DNA from: Klebsiella pneumoniae
GTDB taxonomy: Bacteria > Myxococcota_A > UBA796 > SXON01
DNA: 64,000 nucleotides
Reading direction: 5' to 3'
Assembly: GCA_945862325.1 (NCBI GenBank)
Contig: CAMAXZ010000022.1
Coordinates: 1-64,000, forward strand
Shown here: piece by piece, positions 40,716 to 49,354 of the stretch
Numbering within the stretch: the stretch's first letter is position 1
How the letters are laid out: the number at the start of each line of letters is the position of its first letter
Position numbers and translations under genes: made by a program
Notes under the pieces: generated by a model
Seen by the model: the letters and a program-made list of their open reading frames with translations, nothing else
Database searches by the model: none
What the model was told of the DNA's origin: nothing

Positions 40716-41602
40716 ACGTCGGGCTCTGCACCACCGACGCCGCGCTGGAGCTGCCGGAGGCCGTCGCGCGCCTCGTCGCGGCCGCGGGGCACACGCCGCT
40801 GGCCTGGCCCCGCGCTCCCGAGGGGGTCGCCGTGATCGACACGCCCGAGGCCCTGCGCGCGGACACCGCGCTCATCCTCATCTTCACGCCCACGGACCGC
40901 CTGCGCGCCGGCGTCCGCGCGCTGCGCCCAGGCCCCGCGGAGCACCTCGTCCTCGTCACCCGTGGTCTCGAGCCCGTCACCGCCGCCCGCGGCAGCGACA
41001 TCGTCCTCGCCGAGTCCGCCTGCCTCCGCGTCGGCGCCCTCGCGGGGCCGCTGCTCGCGGCGGAGGTGCGCCGCGGCGCGCCGTCGGCCGTGGTCGTCGC
41101 CGCGCGCTTCGACGAGGTGCCGAGGCGCGCGCAGGCCGCGCTCGGGAGCTCCGCCTGCCGCGTCTACGCCAGCGCCGACCTCCCGGGCGTCGAGATCGCC
41201 GGGGCCATGGTCGAGGTGCTGGCCATGGCCCTCGGCCTCGCCCGGGGCCTCGGGCTCGGCGTCGGCGCCGAGGCGATGATCGTCACGCGCGGCATCGCCG
41301 AGGGGGCGCGGCTCTCCGCTCGGATCCAGGGCGATCCTCGAACCTTCTCCGGCCTCGCCGGGGTCGGCGAGCTCGTCGCCGCCGCCGGCCTGCCGGATCA
41401 CCTCGGGCACGCGCGCGGCCTCGCCCTTGCGCGCGGCGAGACCGACCCGGGGGCGGCGGCCCTCTGCGACGCCCTCCTCGCCCACAGCCGCGACCTGCCG
41501 ATCACCGCGGCGGTGGCCGCGATCGCCCACGGACAGGCCCGCGCCGCCGAGGTCGTCGGGCGCCTGATGATCCGCGCCAGCGGCGAAGAATTCCGCGCGT
41601 GA
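40712..41602 (+). CDS. Degenerate glycerol-3-phosphate dehydrogenase (GpsA) homologue
   Basis: 296 residues. The C-terminal half clearly follows GpsA (EIAGAMVEVLAMALGLARGLGLG, MIVTRGIAEGARLS, DPRTFSGLAGVGELVA). Catalytic features are lost: the first lysine (TKG) is Arg84 in LVTRGLE, the second (GALKNV) is Val167 in GAMVEV, and the N-terminal NAD(P) glycine loop is absent, the protein starting MNVGLCTTDAALELPEA. Dehydrogenase activity is thus unlikely. Being translated in overlap with the acyltransferase, it may be a regulatory or substrate-delivery partner; this is inference. The frame is intact, so it appears selected rather than decaying. Confidence 0.82.
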   Translation: MNVGLCTTDAALELPEAVARLVAAAGHTPLAWPRAPEGVAVIDTPEALRADTALILIFTPTDRLRAGVRALRPGPAEHLVLVTRGLEPVTAARGSDIVLAESACLRVGALAGPLLAAEVRRGAPSAVVVAARFDEVPRRAQAALGSSACRVYASADLPGVEIAGAMVEVLAMALGLARGLGLGVGAEAMIVTRGIAEGARLSARIQGDPRTFSGLAGVGELVAAAGLPDHLGHARGLALARGETDPGAAALCDALLAHSRDLPITAAVAAIAHGQARAAEVVGRLMIRASGEEFRA

Positions 41603-41612
41603 GCGCGGCCCG

Positions 41613-42479
41613 ATGATCGGCGTCTACGACTCGGGCTTCGGGGGGCTGACGGTGCTGCGCGCCCTGCGCGCGCGCCTGCCCGAGCCCGACTACCTGTACC
41701 TGGGCGACTCGGGGCGGGCCCCCTACGGCGGCCGCGACGTCGACACGCTGCTCACGTTCGCCGAACAATGTGTCGAGCGCCTGTTCGACGAGGGCTGTGC
41801 GCTCGTCGTCGTCGCGTGTCACACGGTGAGCTGTGTCGCCCTGCGTCACCTCCAGCAGCGATACATCCAGGACGGCTCAGGCGACGCGCGCCGCATCCTC
41901 GGGGTCACGATCCCCACCGCGGAGGCGGCGGTCGCGGGCTCGTCCGGTCCGATCGCCGTGCTCGGCACCGCCCGTACCGTCGCGAGCGGCACGTTCGCGG
42001 CCGAGATCCACAAGCTCGACCCCACGCGCGCCGTGGTGCAGCGCGCCGCGCCGCTCTGGGCGCCGATGGTCGAGGAGGGGCTCTGCGACGGCCCGCTCGC
42101 GCGGCTCGCGGTGCGACACAGCCTCGACGGGCTCGCCGAGTGCCCCACCCTCGTGCTCGGCTGCACGCACTACCCGCTGCTCGCGTCGCTCATCCGCGAG
42201 GAGGTCGGCGCGGCGTCGACCGTGCTGGATCCGTCCGCGGCCATCGCCGACGCCACCGCGCGGTGGCTGGAGCGGCACCCCACCTTCGGGGCGCGCGTGG
42301 GCACGGGCGGCGGGCTCCGGATCGCCTGCACCGGCGACCCGGCGCCGTTCCGCACCCTCGGCGCCCGGTTCTACGGCGAGCCGCTCCCCGCGGTGGAGCA
42401 CGTCGCAGAGGAAGCCGGGCGCTTGATGCCGCGCGCGGAGCCCGCGGCGCCCCGCGGCCAGGTCGTGCGCGCGCGGTAG
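41613..42479 (+). CDS. murI: Glutamate racemase
   Basis: Makes D-glutamate for peptidoglycan. 288 residues. The family start IGVYDSGFGGLTVL, YLGDSGRAPYG, first catalytic Cys69 and second Cys184 (GCTHYPLL) are in place. The first motif reads VACHTVSC instead of the usual ACNTAS, so the conserved Asn after the catalytic Cys is His70, an uncommon change. A flexible C-terminal tail of about 20 residues follows. The gene starts ten bases after the GpsA homologue on the same strand. Confidence 0.95.
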   Translation: MIGVYDSGFGGLTVLRALRARLPEPDYLYLGDSGRAPYGGRDVDTLLTFAEQCVERLFDEGCALVVVACHTVSCVALRHLQQRYIQDGSGDARRILGVTIPTAEAAVAGSSGPIAVLGTARTVASGTFAAEIHKLDPTRAVVQRAAPLWAPMVEEGLCDGPLARLAVRHSLDGLAECPTLVLGCTHYPLLASLIREEVGAASTVLDPSAAIADATARWLERHPTFGARVGTGGGLRIACTGDPAPFRTLGARFYGEPLPAVEHVAEEAGRLMPRAEPAAPRGQVVRAR

Positions 42480-43103
42480 TCAGTCGGCGCCCCACTGGAG
42501 CTCGAAGCGCACCTCTTCGGTCTCCACGTGGCAGGCGTCCGCGCCCACGGCGACGACCTTCGTCTGCGGCACGTGGCCCGCGGCGGTGGCGTGGATCTCC
42601 AGTTCGCCCGAGGCTTCCCAGGCGCACGCCCAGAGACCGCCGCCCTGCGCGTCGCACGGCTGCGGCGCGTGCTCCGCGTTGGTGCGGGCCCAGGTCACCT
42701 CGACGGCCTCGAGGGCCTCCCCGCCGGCCCCGACCACCTCGGCGAGCACCGAGGGCACCTCGACGTCGGTGCAGTCGAGCGGCTCGAGGGTCAGGGTGAC
42801 GGCCTCGGGGATGACGTGGCACTCGTCCTCGCCGACGGTCACGCGCGCGGTCGCCTCGGCGAGGCCCACGGCGTTCGCGCGGATCTCCAGCTCGCCGGCC
42901 ACGTCCCACCCGCACACCCACGCCCCGTCCGACCAGGACTCGCAGGGCGCCCAGTCGTTGTTCGGGGCCTTGAACTCGACGACCGCGGCGGCGGGCGCGG
43001 CGGCGCCGGAGTCGGTCTCCAGCACGACGTTGACCGAGCCGACGGCGATGGTGGTGCAGGCGGTCTCGTCGAAGCAGGCGGTGAGCAGGGCGAACAGAAA
43101 CAT
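42480..43103 (-). CDS. Cysteine-rich lipoprotein with two related beta domains
   Basis: 207 residues, unknown function. MFLFALLTACFD gives a short lipobox signal (LTAC), preceded by GGAGG. The mature part has two similar units of about 85 residues: VNVVLETDS…WAPCESWSDGAWVCGWDVAGELEIRANAVG…DECHVI and the later VPSVLAEVVG…PQPCDAQGGGLWACAWEASGELEIHATAAG…DACHVE. The repeated Cys positions suggest disulfides. The layout resembles Ig-like or CarboxypepD-regulatory folds. Its stop abuts the murI stop (convergent). Confidence 0.83.
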   Translation of the reverse strand: MFLFALLTACFDETACTTIAVGSVNVVLETDSGAAAPAAAVVEFKAPNNDWAPCESWSDGAWVCGWDVAGELEIRANAVGLAEATARVTVGEDECHVIPEAVTLTLEPLDCTDVEVPSVLAEVVGAGGEALEAVEVTWARTNAEHAPQPCDAQGGGLWACAWEASGELEIHATAAGHVPQTKVVAVGADACHVETEEVRFELQWGAD

Positions 43104-43152
43104 CGGGCCTCCAAGGTGACACCGATGGGTGAAGCAAGCGGCGTGCCATGGG

Positions 43153-44079
43153 CTACCACACCCCGAGGACCCCCGGCACGTCGAGGTCGACCCCCAGGCG
43201 CAGCGCTCCGGACGGAGTCCAGCGCGCGCCGAGCCCGAAGGCCCCGACGCCGACCCGCGCGGTGAGCACCCCTCGCGCCGCGCCATCCCACGAGAGTCCG
43301 CCGCCGACGTCGATCGTCGTCGAGAGGGCCCCGCGGCCGAGGCGCTGGCGGAGCTCGCCCGTGACCGTGACGCGCTCCTCCACGTCGGGCAGCCTCACCC
43401 CGACCCACGCCCGCGCGACGAAGCGCTCGCGCACCGTCAGGGACAGGACCAGCTCCGGGCTCGTCTCTTCCGACAGCCACACGCCGCCGCCGAGGCCCCA
43501 GGTGCCGCCGAGCGCCGGGCCGGGCGTCGGCGACCGCGACATCGCGTGCAGATCGTCGGCCCGCGCGACGAACGCCACGCCGTCGCCGCCGATCTTTCGG
43601 CTGACGATGCCCACGACGCGCCCCTCGGCGTCGACGAGCGGCCCGCCGCTGTTGCCCGGGTTCAGCGGGGCATCGGTCTGGAGGAGCCACGGCCCCACCG
43701 CGCTCACGATGCCCTCGCTCGCGCTCCACTCGAGCAGGCCCTCGAGCTTGCCGCCGGTGGCGACCCCGAACGGGTGGCCGAGGCCGTACACCCGCTCCCC
43801 CACCGCCGGTGCGTCGGTGCGCACCGTCGCCACGGGGCGCCCCTCCGCGGCGACGCGGATGAGCGCGAGGTCCCGCGTCGGGTCGCGCGCGACCACCGTC
43901 CCGACGCGAGTGTGGCCGTCGCGCCAGCCGACCTCGGGCGGCAGGCCGGTCGCGACGCAGTGATACGCGGTGGCGACGAGGTCGGGGCCCACGGTGACGC
44001 CCGCGCAGAGCGACGGGCCCACACGGAGGCGCACCACGGTGGCGAGCGCGACGGCGAGGATCTCGGGGGTGTCGGGCAC
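43153..44079 (-). CDS. Trypsin-like serine protease with beta-rich C-terminal part
   Basis: 308 residues. The chymotrypsin-fold domain (1-200) has the full triad: His40 (ATAYHCV), Asp70 (RDLALIRV), Ser144 (PGNSGGPLV), in the style of HtrA-type proteases. No PDZ domain follows. Instead residues 205-308 consist of alternating strands (TWGLGGGVWLSEE, FVARAWVGVRL, GALSTTIDVGGGLSWDG, LTARVGVGAFGLGARW) that look like part of an outer-membrane beta-barrel or a beta-sheet surface domain. No signal peptide is visible from GTG 44079, although an envelope site would be expected; an upstream start in frame is not evident. Divergent from the amidohydrolase lipoprotein gene (60 bp). Confidence 0.82.
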   Translation of the reverse strand: MPDTPEILAVALATVVRLRVGPSLCAGVTVGPDLVATAYHCVATGLPPEVGWRDGHTRVGTVVARDPTRDLALIRVAAEGRPVATVRTDAPAVGERVYGLGHPFGVATGGKLEGLLEWSASEGIVSAVGPWLLQTDAPLNPGNSGGPLVDAEGRVVGIVSRKIGGDGVAFVARADDLHAMSRSPTPGPALGGTWGLGGGVWLSEETSPELVLSLTVRERFVARAWVGVRLPDVEERVTVTGELRQRLGRGALSTTIDVGGGLSWDGAARGVLTARVGVGAFGLGARWTPSGALRLGVDLDVPGVLGVW

Positions 44080-44139
44080 GGCCGAAGCTAACCGCCCGGC
44101 CCGCCTCGCCGGGTTACGCCCGCCGCCTCCGAGGTACCC

Positions 44140-46602
44140 GTGCGCCTGCTCCTCCTCCCGCTCCTGTCTTGCCTCGCGCTCTCGGCGTGTGACGGTCAGA
44201 TCTCCGGTACGGACAAGCCCCGCGACGACGACGACACCGGTACCGACGACACCGACGACACCGACGACACCGACGACACCGACGACACCGACGACACCGA
44301 CGACACCGACGACACCGACGACACCCGCCCCACGGACACCCTGGGGCCCGCCCTCCCCGACTGCGCCGCGACCACGGTCGCCGGGTCGAAGGTCGCCTTG
44401 TCCGGCGTGGTGCTCGCGCCGGAGGGGCCGGTCGCCGGTGTGGTGGTCTACGACCGCGACACGCGTCGCATCACGTGTGTCGGCGACACATGTGACACGT
44501 CCGATGCATCGGTGGTGTGCACCGAGGGCATCATCAGCCCCGGGCTGATCGACGCGCACAACCACCTCCAGTACAACGTCCTGGCGCCATGGCAGGTCGA
44601 TCCGGACTTCGAGGACCGCTACGACTGGCGCGCGGACGACCGCCACTGGGAGTACCGCACCGCGTACGACGAGATCTCCGACGCCTACGAGTGCGAGATC
44701 ATGAAGTGGGCGGAGGCGCGGGAGCTGGTGCACGGCACCACGTCCGCGGTCGGCTCCGCCGGCGACGCGTCGTGCATCGACGTGCTCGTGCGCAACCTCG
44801 ACGAGAGCGGCTCTGCGTCCGACATCTCCGGCTACGAGCTCTATTACTCGTCCTCGACGGTCACCGACGCGGTCGACGCGTCCGACGCGTCGAGCTGGTC
44901 GAGCCGTCTCGGCTCGGGCGACCTCGACGGCGTGCTGAACCACGTCGGCGAGGGCCGCGACCGCAGCGTGCGCGCCGAGCTCAACCACATGGCCTCCGCC
45001 GGCGCCGAAGGCCCCGGCCACGGCTGGGTCCACTCCACCGACGCGAGCACGTCGCAGCTCGCGCGCATGGCCGCGACCGGCACCGCGATCGTGTGGTCGC
45101 CCCGCTCCAACCTCGGTCTCTACGCGACCACCACCCCCATCGAGATCGCCGAGTCGATCGGCGTGCCCTGGGCCATCGGCACCGATTGGACCTGGTCCGG
45201 CACCATGGCCCCCACCCGCGAGATCGCCTGCGCAGAGCAGTGGCTCGACGCGAAGGGCGCGCCCCTCTCCGACGTGCGGCTCTGGGAGAAGGTGACCTCC
45301 GACGCGGCCGCGGTGGTCGGGCTCGACGGCATCGTCGGCACCCTGGTCGAGGGCACCCTCGCCGACATCGCGGTCTACGCCTACGCCGAGCACCCCTACC
45401 GCCGCATCATCGACGCCGGCGCGCACGACGTGCGGCTGGTGCTCGTGGGTGGGGAGGCCCGCTACGGCGTGACCGACCTCCTGGCGCCCCTCGCCCGCGA
45501 CGCGGCGCTGTGCGACACCCTCGACGTGTGCGGTGAGGAGCGCTCGATCTGCGTGCGCGACGGCGCCAGCGGCGACGACGCGACGAGCCTCGACGACCTC
45601 GAGTCCACCCTCGCGGGCCTGCTCGGCGCCGTGTCCATGCCGTCGGGCTACCAGTACGCGGGCGAGCTCTACCCCCTCTTCGAGTGCGAGAGCGCGGCCG
45701 CGGAGTGCGCGCTCGCGGCGCCCGCGGCCGGTGACGCCGACGGCGACGGGGTCCCCGACGCGAACGACGTGTGCCCGGAGGTGTACGACCCGGGCCAGTG
45801 GAACACCGACGGCGACGCCACCGGCGACGCGTGCGACCCCTGCCCCATCAACGCCACCGCCACCGCGTGCGGCGCCCCCGGAGACATCGACGCGGACGGC
45901 GTCGCCAACGACGACGACGTGTGCCCGTGGCTCGGCGACGACCAGGCGGACCGAGACGACGACGGCGTGGGCGACGCGTGCGACGCGTGCCCGGACGATC
46001 CGAGCGGCGAGGGCGACGCGTGCGATCTCACGGTCGAGGCCATCCGTGACCCCTCCCACCCCAACCACCCCGCCGACGGCGACAGCGTCGCGATCAGCGG
46101 CGTGGTGGTGACGGGCATCCGCGCGTCGGGCGGGTTCTTCGTGCAGGATCCCGCGGCCGCCGAGTACGGCGGCCTCTACGTGTACGACCGCGGGGCCACG
46201 ACGGTCGCCATGGGCGACGTCGTCTCGGTCGTGGGCACCTACACCGAATACTTCGGGTTGACCGAGATCACCGACCCGACCGTCACGCCGACGGGCACCG
46301 CCGCGGTGCCGGATCCGATCGAGGTCGACCCCTGTGACGTGGCTACGGGCGGCGCACGCGCCGAGCCGCTCGAGGGCATGCTGGTCGTCGTGCGCGACGT
46401 CGCGCTCACCGACCCCAACCCCGACGGCACCGCCGACTACGACGAATTCGAGGTCGGTGGCTGCCTTCGGGTGGACGACTTCCTCTGGGACGCCCTCGAC
46501 CAGCCGGCCTCCGGCGCGTGGAGCAGCATCACCGGCGTCGCGCTCTACAGCTTCGACAACGCCAAGATCGCGCCGCGCTCGGCCTCGGACATGGCGGAAT
46601 GA
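44140..46602 (+). CDS. Amidohydrolase-family lipoprotein with thrombospondin-3 repeats and OB-like domain
   Basis: 820 residues, predicted surface enzyme. A normal lipoprotein signal (MRLLLLPLLSCLALSAC) precedes nine Thr-Asp-Asp repeats. The amidohydrolase domain (70-450) has the metal motif GLIDAHNHLQ, HGTTSAVGSAG, a His in GHGWVHSTD, and the conserved Asp in IGTDWTWSG, then VVGLDGIVGTLVEGTLADIAVY, as in chlorohydrolase/guanine-deaminase-type enzymes. Calcium-binding TSP3 repeats follow (DADGDGVPDANDVCP, DGDATGDACDPCP, DADGVANDDDVCP, DDDGVGDACDACP; 530-630). The C-terminal 150 residues (GDSVAISGVVVTGIRASGGFFVQDP…) form an OB-fold-like domain as in extracellular nucleases. GTG start. The substrate is unknown. 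Confidence 0.87.
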   Translation: MRLLLLPLLSCLALSACDGQISGTDKPRDDDDTGTDDTDDTDDTDDTDDTDDTDDTDDTDDTRPTDTLGPALPDCAATTVAGSKVALSGVVLAPEGPVAGVVVYDRDTRRITCVGDTCDTSDASVVCTEGIISPGLIDAHNHLQYNVLAPWQVDPDFEDRYDWRADDRHWEYRTAYDEISDAYECEIMKWAEARELVHGTTSAVGSAGDASCIDVLVRNLDESGSASDISGYELYYSSSTVTDAVDASDASSWSSRLGSGDLDGVLNHVGEGRDRSVRAELNHMASAGAEGPGHGWVHSTDASTSQLARMAATGTAIVWSPRSNLGLYATTTPIEIAESIGVPWAIGTDWTWSGTMAPTREIACAEQWLDAKGAPLSDVRLWEKVTSDAAAVVGLDGIVGTLVEGTLADIAVYAYAEHPYRRIIDAGAHDVRLVLVGGEARYGVTDLLAPLARDAALCDTLDVCGEERSICVRDGASGDDATSLDDLESTLAGLLGAVSMPSGYQYAGELYPLFECESAAAECALAAPAAGDADGDGVPDANDVCPEVYDPGQWNTDGDATGDACDPCPINATATACGAPGDIDADGVANDDDVCPWLGDDQADRDDDGVGDACDACPDDPSGEGDACDLTVEAIRDPSHPNHPADGDSVAISGVVVTGIRASGGFFVQDPAAAEYGGLYVYDRGATTVAMGDVVSVVGTYTEYFGLTEITDPTVTPTGTAAVPDPIEVDPCDVATGGARAEPLEGMLVVVRDVALTDPNPDGTADYDEFEVGGCLRVDDFLWDALDQPASGAWSSITGVALYSFDNAKIAPRSASDMAE
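44242..44322 (+). repeat. Nine 9-bp tandem repeats (ACCGACGAC)
   Basis: Nine identical units encode Thr-Asp-Asp repeats of the linker after the lipid-anchored Cys. Their identity suggests frequent slippage; changes keep frame. Coding, not CRISPR. Confidence 0.93.
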
Positions 46603-47381
46603 TCCTGCTCGTCGCTCTGTTGGTCGCCTGCTCCGGCGAGTCCGCCGCGCCGGCCGCCCCGGCCCCCGCCACGCCGACGGCTCCGTCCTCGGTCGAGCCC
46701 GCCGCGCCGCCGCCGCCGCGTGTGGTCGCGACGACCGCCCGCCGCGTCGCGGCGAGCCACATCCTCGTGACCTGGGCGGGGGCCGTCGGCGCCTTGCCGA
46801 ACATCGCCCGCACGCGCGACGAGGCCCGCCTCCGCGCCGAAGAGGCCCGCGCGAAGGTGCTCGCCGGCGAGGACTTCGCGGCGGTCGCGCGCCAATACTC
46901 CGACGACGCCACGGCGAGCCGCGGCGGCGACCTCGGCGGCTTCGAGGACGGCACGATGGTGGCCCCCTTCGAGGCCGCGGTGAAGCAGCTCGCGGTCGGG
47001 GGCGTCAGCCCGCTGGTGGAGACCCCGTTCGGCTACCACGTCATCCGGCGCGACGAGCTGCGGGAGATCCACGCCGCCCACCTCGTCGTCACCTGGAAGG
47101 GCGCGGAGCGCGCGCCGAGCGGCATCGAGCGCGACAAGGACGCCGCGAAGGCGCTCGCCGACCGCGCCGCGTCGCGCATCGCCGCGGGCGAGGCATGGGA
47201 CGCCGTGGTGCTGGACACGAGCGACGGCCCCCTTCGCGAGGAGGGCGGCGACCTCGGCTGGTTCACCCGCGGACAGCTCGCGGGCCCGCTCGACAGCGCC
47301 GCGTTCGAGCTCGCGCCGGGGGAGGTCACGGCGGTCGTCGAGACGGCGCGCGGCTACCACCTCGTCAAGCGCCTCGAGTAG
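46599..47381 (+). CDS. Parvulin-type peptidyl-prolyl isomerase lipoprotein, two PpiC domains
   Basis: 260 residues. Signal MILLVALLVACSG with lipobox VLVAC-like end and no basic residue; an Ala/Pro linker to about 45. The first parvulin domain (50-155) has ASHILVTW, AEEARAKVLAGEDFAAVARQYSDD, GGDLGGF and a GYHVIRRD end. The second (158-258) has AAHLVVTW, GGDLGWFTRGQL and GYHLVKRLE but a shorter middle. It would assist folding of exported or outer-membrane proteins. The ATG overlaps the amidohydrolase stop. Confidence 0.93.
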   Translation: MILLVALLVACSGESAAPAAPAPATPTAPSSVEPAAPPPPRVVATTARRVAASHILVTWAGAVGALPNIARTRDEARLRAEEARAKVLAGEDFAAVARQYSDDATASRGGDLGGFEDGTMVAPFEAAVKQLAVGGVSPLVETPFGYHVIRRDELREIHAAHLVVTWKGAERAPSGIERDKDAAKALADRAASRIAAGEAWDAVVLDTSDGPLREEGGDLGWFTRGQLAGPLDSAAFELAPGEVTAVVETARGYHLVKRLE

Positions 47382-47957
47382 CTACTCGTACGCGGCCTCG
47401 ATCGCGGCCTCGACCGCCGCGTCCGTCGGCGCGCCCACGCGCGACACCACGCGCATGTCCTCGCCCACGATCAGCACGCCCGGAAACGCGTTGTCCGGCA
47501 CGACGTCGTAGGACCACCCTTCGGCGTCCGACAGCAAGGGCTCCTCGATGTCGAAGGACTCCGCCCACTCTTCGAGGTCCGCCTGGTCGGGGATCTCGTT
47601 GTGCACGTCCTGCGGGAACACCGTCAGGTAGATGAGCCCCTCGTCCCGCCAGGACTCGGCGATCTCCGGGATGCCGCGCGCGAGCTGCTGGCACGGGCTG
47701 CACCACATCGTGCTGACGTCGACGACGACCACCCGGCCCCAGAACTGCCAGAGGGACACCTCCTCCCAGTGCTGGTCGGGCAATCGGAAGTCGGGGATGA
47801 CCTCGCCCGGATCGAACCCCTCCGCGCGCAGTCCGTCGGGCGGGGTGCTGACCGGCCACGAGTTGACCGGCATCATCCAGGGTTGGTCCGCCACGGGGCC
47901 GCCTGGGGTGTTCAGGACGGGGACGCAACCGAGCATGGCGAAGAGGATCGAGGGCAT
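47382..47957 (-). CDS. Thioredoxin-fold (TlpA-like) lipoprotein
   Basis: 191 residues. MPSILFAMLGCVP has a short lipobox (MLGC). The thioredoxin-like domain (45-190) begins EVIPDFRLPDQHWEEVSLWQF and holds a redox CxxC in MWCSPCQQL, followed by a cis-Pro strand (NAFPGVLIV). Reduction of periplasmic disulfides or cytochrome c maturation are family roles; the partner is unknown. Stop codons of this and the PPIase gene abut back to back. A TATAGT box at 47973-47978 lies 15 bases upstream of the ATG with GGGAG between. Confidence 0.9.
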   Translation of the reverse strand: MPSILFAMLGCVPVLNTPGGPVADQPWMMPVNSWPVSTPPDGLRAEGFDPGEVIPDFRLPDQHWEEVSLWQFWGRVVVVDVSTMWCSPCQQLARGIPEIAESWRDEGLIYLTVFPQDVHNEIPDQADLEEWAESFDIEEPLLSDAEGWSYDVVPDNAFPGVLIVGEDMRVVSRVGAPTDAAVEAAIEAAYE

Positions 47958-47972
47958 GTGGGCTCCCTGTCG

Positions 47973-47978
47973 ACTATA
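47973..47978 (-). promoter_or_regulatory. -10 box TATAGT of the TlpA-like gene
   Basis: Read leftward, TATAGT is 15 bases before the ATG at 47957 and leaves room for the GGGAG ribosome site. No clear -35. Confidence 0.4.
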
Positions 47979-48040
47979 CAGCGGCGCGCTTGACGCGTCC
48001 GCCCCTTCGGGTGACTGAGCCGGCCGCGAGGCTCGAGCGC

Positions 48041-49342
48041 ATGCCGACGACGATCACGTACGCCGATCTGGTACGCACCTACGAGAGCTACGGCGCGCCG
48101 CGCGAGCGGTGGCTGGTCGGGGGTGAGTACGAACGCGCGGTGGTCCGAGCCGACGGCCGCGCCGTCGACTACCACGATCCGGATGGAATCAAGTGGATCC
48201 TCGAGCAGCTCGCCGCGCGCGAGTCCGCCGAGGTGGTCGCCGAAGGCGGCTGGCCGATCGCCCTCACCTACGCGGGCGCCAGCATCACCCTCGAGCCGGG
48301 TGGGCAGGTGGAGCTGAGCGGGGCGCCGTTCCGACGCCTCGCGGACCTGGCCGCCGAGGTGCGGCGCAACCGCGACCAGCTCGTCGCGCTGAGCGCGGGC
48401 AAGGACCACCGCTGGATCGCGGCGGGGCTCACGCCCTACGCGCGCATCGACGACATCCGGTACGTCCCGAAGGGCCGCTACGCCGTCATGCGCGAGTACC
48501 TCCCCAAGGTCGGCCCGCTCGCCGAGTGGATGATGAAGGGCACCTGCTCCGTGCAGGCCAACTTCGACTTCCTCGACGAGGCGGACTGCGCGCGCAAGTT
48601 CGCCGTCGCCGCGGGGCTGGGCCCGCTCACCACCGCGCTGTTCGCCAACTCGCCGATCGCCGAGGGCCGGGAGACCGGCTGGCGGAGCTGGCGCGGCCAC
48701 GTGTGGACCTTGACCGACCCCGCGCGCACCGGGTTCCCGGCCGCCGTCCGCGAGGGCTACTCGCACGCGCGCTGGGTCGACTACCTGCTCGACACCCCGA
48801 TGATGTTCTTCAAGCTCGACGGGCGGTGGACCCCCGCGGAGGGCCGCACCTTCCGCGATTGGATGGAGCGCGGACACGACGGGCGCTACCCCACCGAGGC
48901 GGACTGGTCCCTTCACCAGACCTCGGTTTTCCCGGAGGTCCGCGTCAAGCGAACGATCGAGCTCCGCGGCGCGGACGCGGTGTCCTTGCCCCTGTCGATC
49001 ACGTTCTGCGCGCTCTGGACGGGGCTGCTGTACGGCGCGCTCGACGACGCCCTGGCGCTCACGGCGCGCTTCTCGGCGACGCCGGGCTCTCCCGCGGAGC
49101 AGCACGCCGCGGGCGCGAAGGACGGCCTCTCGGCGCGGCTGGGGGCGCACACCGCCGCGGACTGGGCGCGCGAGGTCGTCGGCGTCGCGCGCCGGGGGCT
49201 CGCCGCGCTCGGCGAGGACGTGTCTCTCCTCGATCCGCTCGAGGAGCGCGCCGCGTCCGGCCGCGCGCCGGCCGAAGACGTCATCGAGGCGTGGGCGGCC
49301 GACCCCTCACCCGCCAACATCCTGCGGGTGCTCGCGTACTGA
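48041..49342 (+). CDS. gshA: Glutamate-cysteine ligase, plant/alphaproteobacterial (GCS2-related) type
   Basis: First step of glutathione synthesis, ATP-dependent. 433 residues from ATG 48041 (a GTG at 47990 would add 17 residues with no match to the family). Recognisable parts: VGGEYERAVV with the metal-binding Glu pair, SITLEPGGQVELSGAPFRRL, RYAVMREYLPKVGPLAEWMMKGTCSVQANFDF, ALFANSPIAEGRETGWRSWRGHVW, and RTIELRGAD. All are hallmarks of class 3 ligases. No gshB lies nearby. Confidence 0.94.
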   Translation: MPTTITYADLVRTYESYGAPRERWLVGGEYERAVVRADGRAVDYHDPDGIKWILEQLAARESAEVVAEGGWPIALTYAGASITLEPGGQVELSGAPFRRLADLAAEVRRNRDQLVALSAGKDHRWIAAGLTPYARIDDIRYVPKGRYAVMREYLPKVGPLAEWMMKGTCSVQANFDFLDEADCARKFAVAAGLGPLTTALFANSPIAEGRETGWRSWRGHVWTLTDPARTGFPAAVREGYSHARWVDYLLDTPMMFFKLDGRWTPAEGRTFRDWMERGHDGRYPTEADWSLHQTSVFPEVRVKRTIELRGADAVSLPLSITFCALWTGLLYGALDDALALTARFSATPGSPAEQHAAGAKDGLSARLGAHTAADWAREVVGVARRGLAALGEDVSLLDPLEERAASGRAPAEDVIEAWAADPSPANILRVLAY

Positions 49343-49354
49343 GCGTCCGACGGG

